Assembly (NCBI GenBank): GCA_002150815.3
Contig: NDFF03000002.1
Location: 1 to 64,000 of the forward strand
Direction of reading: 5' to 3'
Origin: Grammothele lineata
Lineage: Eukaryota > Basidiomycota > Agaricomycetes > Polyporales > Polyporaceae
Length of the DNA stretch: 64,000 bases
Part shown: in pieces, positions 42,008-54,048 of the stretch
Layout of the letters: each line of letters starts with the position of its first letter
Position numbering within the stretch: position 1 is the stretch's first letter
The notes under the pieces: model-generated
What the model was told of the DNA's origin: nothing
Databases searched by the model: none
What the model saw: the letters and a program-made list of their open reading frames with translations, nothing else
Program-made: the position numbers and the translations under genes

Positions 42008-44622
42008 TCAAATCTTCCCTAGAGCCTCGAACTCGGCAGTGAACTCTTCCATCGCATCCAACGTCTCTGTCAGATGCGCGAGGCCAAGTGGCTCTTCGCG
42101 ACTCAGCGCCAGCGATTGGGCCGTCCGACACGCATTCTTGATCTGCCGCCCGTTCACCCCGCGGGAAGCGAGGGAAGGAACCAGCGCGTCTGCGTCGGGA
42201 ACACCCGCCTTGCGGAGGAACGCCCGCCAGACTTGCGCCTTCGCGTCCTTGGAGAGCTCACCGAAGTGGAGCGCGACGTGAATGCGGGATAGGAAGGCTT
42301 CGTCGAAGGCGGAGACGCGGTTTGTGGTGAGGAAGAGGATGCCGCGGTAGTACTCGACGTGGCGGAGGAAGACGGCGACCATCGCGTTACGCTCGAGGTC
42401 GTGCAGGGAACGCCGCTCCAGGAAGACATCGGCCTGAGAAGACGGTGTCAGATGATACAATGCACAAACGCAGGCATGAGCGTGGTATACACACCTCGTC
42501 AATCAACACGATCGCTCTCCAGCTTGTAGCAATGTCGAAAACCCTCTCCAACTCGGCGTCGAGTTCCGAGGCTTTCGTGCCGAGGTCGCCTCCACCGACA
42601 ACATAGAGCGGGCGACGAACATGTTCACTGGTGGCCTCGGCAGAAAGCGTCTTTCCGACACCGGGAGGGCCGAACAGATTGATGATGAGACCTTGACCCT
42701 TACCCTGCACGAAGTCGTCGAAGCCGACGTCCTTGTTGTGTGCGTCCACCAGCGAGCGTAATAGATTCTTCCGGTCAGCTGCGAGGACGAGACCTGCAAA
42801 CGCCTCTTCGTTCCAGACGATATCGTGGATGTGCTCAATGTTGAACTCGACTAGAGAGAAGTGAGATGACGAGGGTCGCAGTACGGCTATCCATCACTTA
42901 CACCAAATTTTGTCCGACAGGCTGAACCCGTACACGATGGGCGAAGCAAGCAGGAACTCTTCGTCGGTCAATGGCGTTTCCTCTTCTTGGTGTTGAGTAC
43001 GAACTTCCAGGGTCTGAACACCGTCATTTTGATTGAAGTTCTGCTGGCCTGGCGTAATTTCATGAGTCCGAGTCTACTCCAACTATCTGACGAAGAACAC
43101 ACCGCCATCATCGTACCAACCGTCCTGTGCATTCTGATTTGTGTCGGTTGCTGCCGCCGTCGGCATCGTGTAGTTGGGGTTAAGCCGAATGAAATTCCCT
43201 GTACCATGGTGAGGTGAGGATACTAAAGTGGGACAGCTGCAGCGAAGTCCGTACCTCTATCGATCATGACTCGCGAATTGACCTGAAGCCAGTCAACCTA
43301 CAAGGATGCAGCTACAGTGGCTGGAGACTTACATTGTATTTGAGCACTTTCTTGCACGCCCCGTTGCTCATCGTGCGAGCCGCCATACCATCGTAGTGCA
43401 TGTGGTGGATACCACGCATCGACGCCCACCTCTTACCACGTTCGATGAGGTCCTCCTTGAGCCCCTCTGCGTCGCGATGGTAGTCGATGGGAAAGGCTTC
43501 GAGCGAGTCGATCTTGACCGTCCCTTTGAACGCAGTGATGATAATCTTGCTCTGAACCATGCCGAACGACCGCGCGGCTGTCTTTGGACGGCCAGCCACG
43601 GCGCCCGAGTTCGTCGATTGCATCGTCCCCCTCCGCCTCGTCGACCTATGGCGAGCCCGAGCCCTCGAACTTGTCGATGTGTTCTCCGAAGTCCGTCCCG
43701 GGTGAGCGCCTTGCTCAGTCGAGTCGATACTTTCGCAGAGCAGGATGTACGCCGCGAAGAGCGCGTTCTCCATCTTGGTTGCGGAGAGGAGGCGGAGCGC
43801 CCTCGGCTCCCCGGTAGTAGGACACTCGGTGATGACGACGGTGCGTGGGACGAGGATCGCGTAGAGCATGTCGAATGTGATCTCCTTATGCTCCGTGAGG
43901 TTCGCGATGCGCGCGAGCGTCCCGCGGTAGTCCTTGCGTAGGTAGTCGAGCAGGACACCAACAGTCGAGAGGACGTGCTCATCCTCGGGCGTACGGGCCG
44001 TATCTTTTCCTTGAAGAGCGCGCTCATACGCCTCGAATTGAGGGAAGAACGCGATGAGAAGCTGGGGGTCCAACTGCAGGCTGCATCAGCATGCTGCACG
44101 CGTAGAGCGAAGGGCGCGCAAAGGGGAGGTGGACACGGAACACGAGGCGTAAGTACTCACCTCAAGTGGCTCAGCGGTCCACGAAAGGCCCGGAACCTGA
44201 CCGATCACATCCTTGCATGCCTTGAGCAGGTATGCGCTCTTGATGACGACTTGGAACATGGGGTCCGGAGGGGGTGAACTCGGATCGTGGCTGCGGGGGT
44301 CAGGGAGCTTGCGCACGACCACGAAGCAGAAGTTGGCCCAGGGATCGTTGTCGGTGCCGTTCCCGACGGGGCGCACTGCTTCCGCCACGACGTTGGAGCC
44401 TGTGTTGCGGTACTTCCACGACTTGGACCACGTGCTGAAGTAGTGGTCGACGCGCTTCACCTTGAGGTTCGGCGGTGCGAGGGGCACGGACGCAGGTTGA
44501 GGTGTCGTCTCGGTATCCTCACTCCCGGCGTCCCCAGCGTGAAGAGGCTTGGCTTCAGCATCCTTCTCGGACAGCTGGCGAGAGAGTCGCGAGTTGCGGG
44601 ACAGGAACGAGTAGCGGCGCAT
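42008..44622 (-). CDS. AAA ATPase with N-terminal DUF7025-like region, AAA-2
   Basis: The model is complement of exons 42008-42433, 42495-42850, 42902-43048, 43103-43198, 43255-43282, 43333-44073 and 44161-44622, encoding 751 aa. Every intron is at the same position and phase as in AAA-1. Starts MRRYSFLSRNSRLSRQLSEK. The AAA core (GPPGVGKTLSAEATSEHVRR; AIVLIDEADVFLERRSLHDL; GILFLTTNRVSAFDEAFLSR) is almost identical to AAA-1. The linkers, such as the Ser/Arg-rich stretch around exon 2 and the Asn-rich GQQNFNQNDG segment, differ strongly. Conservation of the motor with drift elsewhere suggests two working ATPases with different partners. No orphan gene lies on its upstream side within the window. 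Confidence 0.9.
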
Positions 44623-45725
44623 GAGGGGGACGTGGGAGAGGATAGGTCACTCGATGGGCGACAGTGGGAGTGAACCGCGGTCTGTCAAAGGTATATGGGG
44701 GCTCTCGATGGGCGAATAACAAAGGCAAATAGAGGGCGCAGAAGGCTTCTGAAGATTCCATTCAGATGGCGGCCACAGCTCCGCCGCGCCCAAGTACAGG
44801 TCTCCTAGGATCACGTATTAGTACCGTGACAGCATGATCGCAAATTGCGGCGAACATTCACCTCCGAGGGCTCGGCATGCCTTGAGTCATCGCCGTGGGC
44901 ATTAAGATAACGTTCATGCTCATAGAGTGACCGTCGCAACGGTCCAGGAAAGTCAAGTCACGCCTCTTTGACTGCGTATGCTACGGCATCTTGCAACCTT
45001 AAGCGGGGAAGTCCGTTCCAGGGCACGTGCCAATGCTAAGACATTGCAAGTGCCTGTTGCATGCATGCGGCATAACGCGACAGGCATATTAATGCTGGGC
45101 CTAAGGGCGTAACGCTCATCCTCGTAAGAGGGACGTGGCACATTCCGGCTGCAGCCTAGCTTCCTTCGGAAAGTGCATCGCCTCGCTGCAATTTGACGTG
45201 TTGGCAGTGGAAGTTGTGGACTCTGTCGAGATACTCCAGCCGCTTGAAGTTGATCGATAGCCTACATTCCATAGCCACCGTGGCGGAGGATGCATCTCAT
45301 AAAATACCACAGCCTCATATCAGGTGCGCCTGGAGGCGACTCTAGTAGGTCCCGATGACGGACGGCTTGAAGAGTCAGCATCTCCTTTGAAGCTGAAGAA
45401 GAAGCGGGTGAGTGATTCGAGAGATGGGTATAGGGTGAATGTCGCACTTACGGGCGAATGAAATTGGGAAACGCGTAGTCTCCACAGTGAGTATGGCAGC
45501 AAAACGTGGTGGTTGGCGTGGCATACTGAGAGACTAGTCCAACGTGCCTGAGCGCTTTTGACGAGTTGAGCGTGGTGATTAGCTACGCTTACGTCATGTT
45601 GATCCAAACCCCTCTATGAGTAAGAGGCTGCTACTTACCGCTTTCCCGTTTCGTCAGAAATCCCTCTGGAAATATGGCGCGTCTGTCGTCTGTCCTTCTG
45701 CCCGACTTCCCACCATACCTCTGCC
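44623..45725. other. 1.1-kb intergenic region between AAA-2 and the first MYND gene
   Basis: It holds two divergent promoters. Around 44870-44970 an imperfect echo of the AAA-1 upstream blocks is seen (ccttgag ... gtccaggaaagtcaagtcacg). No orphan-family copy and no other gene was recognised. Confidence 0.5.
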
Positions 45726-47142
45726 ATGGATAACCTTCAGCGAAAAGAGATCCTCCAAATCCTAGATTCCATGGGAGTCGGTCTGCCTCCAGCCACAAAG
45801 CTATCCCTCGAGGACCTCGACAAACGCCTCCGTGACGCTCTCAACGACTCTCAGCGAAAGGAGAAGCTACCACGCGACCTCTCTTCTCTGCCTCCGTGGC
45901 CACTACCCATGACAGGGGCGTCTCAAAATCCCGGTACGCGGCCCCTCTTGAGCGCCGTTGGTAGAGGGAACGCGATGGAAGCAGCGCGTCACTCTGCGAC
46001 CGGGGGCCAGGCCCCCGAGCTGTATGTGGATGTGTTTAGCGACCTGCGCCAGACTATCATGGGCGTCGCCGACTTCCTCGATCGCGGTTTCAAAGTGTGT
46101 GTAATACAGGACCCGGAGCATAAACAGTGTGCCATTGCTGTGAGGGTGCGTTCGACATTCGCCTATCGTCTGGTTCTTGGTCTGATACATTGTGACCCAC
46201 TAGGTCCTCTCTGTCTTGGAGGTCGACGAGAGAACCCCCGGTATCGTGATGCTCTACTACTCTTTTACCGCTGCAGACCCGAAGGCCGGTCTCGACTGGG
46301 CGTCGAATGCAATGAAACGCAGCAATCCCCCGAACATGTCTCAAATCTTCGCCACTCCTCTTGAGCAGAAAGTGTTACTGAGATTACTCAAAGCGAACGA
46401 ATCACTTGTACCGTCCAACCTCGCCCTTGACAAAGACTGGACGGAGGACCGCTTCTCGACTTCCGTGTTGTTCCCGCTTGGTCCACTCTCCTTTGACGCC
46501 ATATCAAAGCTGAGTAACAATTCTGGGTGTGCGGTTTGCGGCGACCTGGGTTCAAGCCGTTGCTCGCAATGCCAGTCAGTCTTCTATTGTGGACCAGGTA
46601 CGTCTTCTTTGACGTGTGCTACCACTGAACTCTGGGCCCTGAGTTAGGTCCTGCTAGAATGTCAACAATCCGACTGGCACACTCACAAGACAACGTGCCG
46701 TTCCCTCAAAAGTGGACGCTGGGTAACAATTCCTGTGCGTCCGAGCGAACCGGGCGACGAGAACAGACCATGCATCATGCTTAACCGGTTCAGCGGGCCC
46801 GGCGACACTATGGACGCACTGATGAAGCGCACATATATCCCAGGAGTGTCCGACAGAGTCCCGCCGGTCAACATCTGGGGGAACAAACTCTTACTCGTGA
46901 AGATCCAACCCACGATGAACGACGGTCCGACCCACATGATGTTGTACGACCGCAAACGCTCGTTCCAAGTTTTCTTTGTGCGGGAGGACGACACAGTGAA
47001 CTTTGCCGCATTTTTGGAGGAGGTACGGGGGCCTCGCGCGGAGATGAAGGGTCTCAAGATGTATCGTTGGGCGCGCCGCACAGGAGACTGGGAGTTTAGT
47101 GTCTGCCTCGACCGTGCACCGGCCGTGGATACGAAGTGGTAG
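45726..47142 (+). CDS. MYND zinc-finger protein, copy 1
   Basis: Exons 45726-46145, 46204-46597 and 46658-47142 encode 432 aa in phase. An N-terminal helical segment (RKEILQILDSMGVGLPPATK, LEDLDKRLRDALND) is followed by an uncharacterised middle domain. The MYND finger is split by intron 2: CAVCGDLGSSRCSQCQSVFY-CGP / ECQQSDWHTHKTTC, about residues 249-285, with all eight Cys/His ligands present. The C-terminal module contains NIWGNKLLLVKIQ, MMLYDRKRSFQVFF and LKMYRWARRTGDWEFSVCLD. It is a tandem neighbour of copy 2 (240 bp apart) and paralogous to copy 3 at 57237. MYND domains bind proline-rich peptides; the cellular role here is unknown. Confidence 0.9.
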
Positions 47143-47382
47143 TTCTAGGCAATGCACCATATCATTATACGTTATGTACTCTACTTTTCGAGGGCTCTGC
47201 TACCTATCTACGTGCCCTGGGGCAACGAAATTACGTACGTCTCATACATGCTGGCGGCCTAGGGTGCAGCGCTAGAGGCGAAATGAGCGTCAAAGAGGAT
47301 TAATCTTGCCTCGTACTTCCACTCTGCTTCTCCTGCTTCCCTCACTTCTGGCGAACGTCTGGCTTAAATAGTCACCTTTGGC

Positions 47383-48969
47383 ATGGACGACCTCGGACTA
47401 GATGAGTTCCTCTACAACGAGGTGCTCACTCGCGACGAAACTGTTCAAGCTCTCAAATGTATGGGTGTCGATATCCCGGTGAACACCAAGCTCTCGGACG
47501 ACAACTTGGAGAAACGCCTCCGCGATGCGCTCAATGCTGCTCAATATAAGGACAATATTCCACTTCCCCTAGACATATCGAAACTTTCTACGTGGCTTAT
47601 GCCAAACACCGCCGGTGTTCCTGCGGCCGACGCTCGCCCTTTGCTCGAATCCGTACGACGGGGTAACGTACAAGAGCTGGCGTGGAGGCAGCTGAACGGA
47701 AACAGGTCCCCGGCGTTGTACGTTGACCCCTTCATGGACATCCGCCAAACTATAATGTCTCTCGGCAAGCATCTCGACTCTGGCAAAAGGTGCTGCGTCA
47801 TGCAGGATCACGAAAAAGAGCATGCTATCAACATTCGTGTGCGTCGCGCTTCTTTCATCCCTTTGTGTAGCGTCTCCCAACGCTTGTCTTCGGCAATTAT
47901 GTGTATAGGTGGTTTCCATCCTGGAAGTGAATCGCAGAACGCCCCTGATCGTGTTACTCTATCGCACTTTCAGCTTTGCCTCCGGCCTAGAAGGCATCAT
48001 GTGGATGCAAGAGAAAGTCGAAAACGATAAAGACGGAATACTAACCTTGCAAGAGATCAAAGCAACTATGAAGGAGCAGCGGCTGTTTCTGAAGCTCCTC
48101 AAGACCAACGTTTCACTTCTTCCCCCGGACTTCCAGGTCGAGCGGACGCCGACCGAAGGCCAGTTCTTGCTATCTGCGCTGCTTCCTGTTGGACCCCTTG
48201 AATTCGACGCTATTGCCAAGCTAAACAGCAACTTCGGCTGTGAGATATGCGGGAAAAAGGCAACAAGTCGGTGCTCTCAATGCCAGTCGGTCTCGTATTG
48301 TGGACCAGGTACGTACTATTGTTCTCGAGCGCATACACCTGGAATTAGGAGTCGTTTCGGCGCAAAAGAGAGACGAATAATGCATGTAGAATATATTTAT
48401 CACCTCTAGATGTTCTGTATGCACGCTCTTCCCCCTCTCCACTCTGTGCTGTGTCACCATTTCCGCAGTGTGCTGACGAGGGATGCCTAGATTGCCAACG
48501 GCATGACTGGTCGCGACATAAGAAGACTTGTCGTTCGCTCAAGGGCGCCCAATGGTGCTCGGTCAAGGTCCACGCTGAAGTTCCTGGATACCCCGGTGCA
48601 GCAGGTATGATGATCAACAGATTCAGCGGACCAGCTCTCGTAACGAACCCCGAGCGACTTCACTTTACTCCGGACCGGTCTACGCCCCTGCCGAACGTCT
48701 GGGGCGACAAGGTCTTCCTCGTCAAGATCCAGGTCGGACTTGGGGATACGCCACCCTCGAACATGATGCTCTACGATCGCAAGCGCTCCTTCCAGGTCTT
48801 CATGCGCCCCGATGATGACACGGAGCGCTTCTCTGCGTTCTATCGGGAGATGACGGGTCCGCGCGGCGGGCATGGCGGTCTCAAGATGTATCGGTGGGCG
48901 CGGCGGACGGGAGATTGGGAGCTGAGCATTTGCCTCGACCGCGAGCCGTTGATGGACACGAAGTGGTGA
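47383..48969 (+). CDS. MYND zinc-finger protein, copy 2
   Basis: Exons 47383-47838, 47909-48308 and 48491-48969 encode 444 aa. The architecture and intron phases (0, 1) match copy 1. The finger reads CEICGKKATSRCSQCQSVSY-CGP / DCQRHDWSRHKKTC. Intron 2 is 182 nt against 60 nt in copies 1 and 3, which points to an inserted segment. The C-terminal block NVWGDKVFLVKIQVGLG, MMLYDRKRSFQVFMRPDDD and GLKMYRWARRTGDWELSICL is conserved, and the protein ends MDTKW as in the other copies. It is probably a recent tandem duplicate. Confidence 0.9.
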
Positions 48970-50214
48970 TTGTTGTTCATGATAGCGCCACGGTGCGCAC
49001 GTGTATATTCGCCTATGTGAGTCGGCTATGCAAAATGTATAACTTGCCCTGGCTGAACGAGGGCTCTCTGTGTGCTTGCTGTGGCGATCTTGTTACGTTA
49101 CGAAGTGGCGGTCCCTATACTGTAACTTCGCTGACTTAGACGTCTCGCGTAGCCGGAGCGCGCAGCTTCCGACTTGGCGCGTAATGTCGTTTTATCTCAC
49201 GACCATACTGTTGTTCCTCCCCGAGACCCGGTAAGTCTTGTCCTCGTCGTCTACACCGTTCTATGCTCGCTCCGTACTTATTCGGATCTTCAAGCCTCGA
49301 AACGCCTCCCGGGTCTTTCAAGCGGTCATTGGGACACATGTTGAGGTAAGACGCTCATATAGGGCTCACTCGTGACTGGGTCATTGACGGCCTCGGCCAC
49401 CTTGCAGTCGAGGTTAGCGTTCGTTCCATGGGCATCCGCGATCGTATTTGGCGGAGCTTCCGTACCGGAAGTCAGGATCCGGGGTCGCTCCAACGAAGCG
49501 TACCTTCCTGAGCATGGCAGAATGCTATCGTGAGAGCGGAGCGCCGTGGGCCAGTCATTGGGGGAAGGTTATTGAGGCAGATCCTCTCGACATACTATGA
49601 TCGTCGTCATGGACCGTCGCACCTGTGCTCTACTTCGAGCCTAGAACAACAGACGCGTTTTTGCGTTTGGTGCAGAGCGGCGACGAGTCGTGGCGGTTCT
49701 ACGTACCTCGGCCCCACAGGCTAATCTGGCGCACAGCCGTTGGTCACAGCGACATCACGGGGCTCTACCTTCTCAGCGTATCGTGAGCGCCATTCGCGTT
49801 CCTAACTCCCCGAGAATACAAAGCCGTCGCTCGCCGTCGGGCGACCATCTCATCTGTGGCATCGATTGACACGTGTTGTCCACGCACACAGAGCGGTGCG
49901 GCAAACACGCCTCTGCAACGCCTCGGCCAGACGCCACGCCATATTGCGCCCAAGTTCGCACACAGAAGCGGCCGATCCCTCCCTGCGTTCAGCACCGTAC
50001 TTCACGATGACCCGGCTGCGGCTCCTCCCTGTCGTACACGCCATCTCCCGCGTTCCTCACCCCACTTTGTAGCTCGCCTACCGTCTTCGCCCTCGCCAAA
50101 CGCTCAATGGCGGCTATACTAGACGACGACAGCCGGTACGTACGTTATGCTTACCTCCTCGTCGCATATGTATTCACAGCTCGTCACCGCAGAGGCGAGT
50201 TCCCCTTTCCCCGC
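48970..50214. other. 1.2-kb intergenic region, likely leader of the next gene on its right
   Basis: No recognisable gene. Just before 50215 a donor/acceptor pair (gtacgtacgtt ... tattcacag, about 50136-50179) suggests a 5' UTR intron for the coiled-coil gene. An in-frame ATG at 50107 gives an alternative longer start that would translate through it. Confidence 0.45.
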
Positions 50215-53011
50215 ATGACAGACAGCCCCAGGACGGTATCGTCGGGGAGCAGCCTCCAATCGCGGTCCGACAGCAGCCACTCCAAGTCCCTCCGCTCTGC
50301 GTCCTCGTCCGGGTCGCCACACTCCATCCCCCGGAGCCGCATCGAGCGAGAGCATGACAGGCATCGTTCCCGACACACCCATGGCCACCATCCCGCCCTG
50401 GACCCCACCGACGACACCGCGAGCGCCGCGAAGCTGCTCGCCCACCTTTACGCCCCACCCCCACGCGAGAGCCGCGACACGAGCAGCCTGCGCACGGCGC
50501 TCGCGCTGACGACGGAGCGCCTCGAAAGCGAGACGCGCCGTGCGGACGCGGCGGAACGGCGCGTGGTCGAGGTGCTGCGCAAGCTCCGTGGGGCGCACGA
50601 GGCGACGATGCTCGCGCAGGCAGAGGCGTCGCGCGCACGGGAGGAGGCGACGCTCTGTCGCATCCGCGTCGATGACGCGACGCGCGAGATCGAGCGCGCG
50701 AACGACATGTTGCGGGAGTTCGAAAACGCGAAGCTGGAGGCGGAGGCGGAGGCGGCTCGCGCGCGCTCGACTGCCAGGCGCTACCGGGAGCAGCAAGTCA
50801 TCGCTAGGGCGCGCGAGGAGGGCCGTCAGCTGGGTTTCCGGGAGGGACTGATGCGCGGGCGGGATATGGGGTACCAGGAGGCGGTAGACGTGGAGGAGCC
50901 CACGGAAGATGAGGGGAGGTACGCTCCCCAGGCATCCCAGGAGAGAAGATATGTGTCTCCGCCGGTGGAGGAAAGGAGATATAGGCAGCCCACGGTCGAA
51001 GACGATCCTGAGGACGACTTTTCCCCATCTATCCCCTTTCACAGAATGCGCACGTCTGGCAAGGCTGACCTTATGCGCACAAAAACTCCAGTGTCAGAAC
51101 ACCGCAGTCGGACGCCCGGTCCATCGATTCTGGTTTCGGGCAGGGCGACACCTGGAGAACCCTCGTAGTACGTTCCAATTAGCTCCCGTTGAATGCAGCA
51201 TTGACACAAGCCTGAGCAGCTATAGCTCCAGAACCAGCGAACGCCCTCACGTTTCCGACACAGCCCACCACGCCGCAACTCTACCGGTGCCCACGATAGT
51301 CACGCCGGTCAACGCACCATCCCCTTCACATTCACGCGCAGATTCGCCGGCTGGAATGCCAATGCCTCATCCTGCACCTCACACCTTGGATAACAAGGAC
51401 GAGCCTTCGCCTATCATTATCCACGAGCCAGCTATGACACCCATAGTACACCCGCCGACCAGCATTCCCCCAGATGGCTGGATCCCTCAATCTTTCGGTG
51501 AGAACGAGCAAATATTCCTGCCCCCGCCGCATGAGCTCTCTAGGCCCGTCTCTCCCGTCTCCAGCATCACATCGGCGCCCGTTCCTCCACCTCCGCCGCC
51601 CCCCGTATCCGCCTCTGCACCGCCCTCTCAACTTGTTGAACCTCCGCCGCCTACATTGTCCAGCGTCTCTCAGCCACGGGAACCGCGTGTCCGTGACTAT
51701 GCAGCTCCGCCTCCAGGACAGTTCCCAATCGTCCGCTCTATGTCGCCGCAGTCCAAGGCGTCGACGAGCATCTCTCAGCTCGACCTCGTGAGCGAGCCAT
51801 CGCGGAGCAGGCGCTCGCACACCCGGTCGCGCGGGGAAGACGTACGTCGCTTCGTGCCTATGCGTCTTTTTCGCAAGTCCTGACAAAGCCTCTGATATCT
51901 TGCCCCTGCGCTGGTCGGATTCGGGACGCTCAGCGCAAAACGATGTCCCCGCGTGGACCCCGTCCGCGCGAAGACCTCCCGCCCGTCCGTCCGCCGCCCC
52001 CAGAGCAGCTTGCTAGTGGGAGCAGGCAGGATGCTCCTGAGCCGTCACCGACGTCGGAGATTGTACAGCATTTCAAGCAGAAGTACAGGAGCATGTCGTA
52101 CAAGGGGACGCCTACGCCCCCTGGGATGGTTCCGGAGATCATTGTCGAGGAACCCGTGAGTAATATTCGAAAAAACCACAGATGCTTCGCTCACTAATCT
52201 TTTGTAGTCCCCGGAGACTTCGAACCGGTCATCCTTGCAGTCTGGCGTCACGCATCCAGACTTGCTCAGTCCGGAGTATGCGCCGCAGCCATTGGACAAG
52301 GTCGTCGTCATGCGCACGGAAATCCCTGGCTACGAGCCACGCAAACCTCGCCGCCCACCACCGCCGGAGGAACCCGATGACTTTATTCCCCCTCCTCCTC
52401 AAACGTTCTCGGACTCTGCTGCCGGACAGCTCCCACCGGGTTTCGTTCCTCTGACCATTCCTAGCCAGTCGACCTCTAGGTCGAACACCCCAACACCTGT
52501 ACCCGTTCCTCCACCGAGCAATCCCTTACCGGTACCACCTCCAGGTGTCATGCCACGCGCCGGTCCGAGCCGATCTGTATCTGACCCCCTCATCGTTCCG
52601 CCTCCCAGCCACCTCCTCCCAACGCGTCCAGGTTCAGCCGTTCCCATTCCTATTCCGCCACCGCCTAGCAATCCCCTTCCTGTTCCGGCCAAAGACGGTC
52701 GCACCATCCAACCGAATAATCCTCTTCCCATTCGGCAAGACGAACCTTTGTCGGTTCCTCATCGCAGCAGCCCCCGCCAGGCGCGGTACGCAGAGGCGCC
52801 AGTCCCTGCGGGCGTAGTCTATCCCAGCACCAGTGATCCACGACGGCCCCTATCTCCTACGAACTCGTCGACGAGCTCGAAGCGGTGGGCGCGGCGGACG
52901 AAGCGCAGCGCGCGCGGGACGCTCTCACCACTCGGCATCCCAAGTATCTCTCTTGGCTTCTTTGGATCCGTCAAGTCTGACCCGGACACTGTCGCCTCTG
53001 TTGAGTCGTAG
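50215..53011 (+). CDS. Coiled-coil, proline-rich fungal protein of unknown function
   Basis: Exons 50215-51164, 51220-51841, 51889-52155 and 52208-53011 encode 880 aa, all in phase. The N-terminus is Ser/Arg-rich. Residues of about 80-215 form a strong Ala/Glu/Arg coiled coil (LESETRRADAAERRVVEVLR; DDATREIERANDMLREFENA). The long remainder is disordered and Pro-rich, with repeated PPPSNPLPVP-type motifs. The C-terminus ends SLGFFGSVKSDPDTVASVES. No enzymatic domain is seen. Polyproline repeats could bind SH3, WW or profilin partners, which would suit a cytoskeletal or polarity scaffold, but that is inference. Start 50215 (MTDSPRT) is preferred over 50107. A 34-nt alternative for intron 1 is too short, so the 55-nt version is used. 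Confidence 0.72.
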
Positions 53012-53954
53012 CCTCAGTCGACGCTGGACGCCGACGTTGTGCCTGCGACACCACGCTTATTGTAACCCTCGCTGCGGCTTCCCCGCAAGTCTAGTGGATC
53101 CTCACGCGAGCGGCTTTCTCGGGTCTAGGCTCCGGATCGTCTCTGAGCTCTCGAACTATGGGACTTCATGAATTCAGTTTCTCGGCATGTAGTATGTTCA
53201 TGTCCGTACCACGTGTGCAGTGTAATTTTAGTGTACCAGTAGCCATGTGTTGTATGTTTAGGAAGAATCCAACAATATCATGCTTGTATGTCGTCTTCGC
53301 GCTCTTCGCGCCGCGTTAATCCCACTGAATTCCGCTCTGGCGCCCGGCGCCCCGCCGGGCCGCAGCAAGCCGCAGCGGCACGAATTGCCTGCGCATCGGC
53401 TGTGGGGTAAGCGCTTCGCTGCTCCCCAACGACGACGATGTTGCGCCTCCCGTCCAGCTCGCCTTTCGTCCTCCCACCACGGTCTCTTTCTCTTGCCATC
53501 GCGTCTGCTAGAAAGGACTTTGCTAGCTCCGAACTCTCTACCTGAGATAAATTCGGGCATCACATTCCGGCGTCCCTCCCGGTTCTCGACTAATAGAACC
53601 CCCCATCGTGCGCGGAGAAGGAGCACGTTCGTGGATAACCTCTGATGGTGCTCGCAAACACATTCGCTTTTTTCTCGACGCTCGCCTCGCAGGCCCTTAT
53701 GTGGACTGGCCTGATGGAACCCGCGGCGAGAGAAGGTACGTGGACGGGCTCATTGTGCCTGCCAGAGTCAGACAGCTTCCAGTACGCCCTTCCCGGCCGT
53801 CATGTGAGGCTATCATCACGGCAGAGCGGCCTTCTACTATACGCGCACCGCGTGCGTCCCGCCGAACGCTGCCATCGGCACATTTGGGCACAATTTGGTG
53901 GCGAGGCCGTCGAATTGAAGGAGGGGTGCCGGCGGGAGAAGGTCGACGGTGGCC
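53012..53954. other. Intergenic, coiled-coil gene 3' side and nuclease promoter
   Basis: Several GC-rich frames overlap here without family resemblance. No RNA gene or clear repeat. Confidence 0.5.
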
Positions 53955-53960
53955 TATAAA
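53955..53960 (+). promoter_or_regulatory. TATA box of the secreted EEP-family gene
   Basis: TATAAA in the context ggcctataaagggcac is located 94 bases before the ATG at 54049, with a C/T-rich stretch between the two. Confidence 0.65.
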
Positions 53961-54048
53961 GGGCACCCAGGGCGTGCGGGAGGTCCGTGGCGGAGTAGTC
54001 CCTCTGCCATAGTGCCCTTTACTCGTCTTCTCAACCCCTTCCGTTAAA

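Noticed and set aside
51165..51198. 34-nt intron in the coiled-coil gene
   Set aside because: Too short for these fungi; the acceptor 21 bases further gives a 55-nt intron in the same frame.
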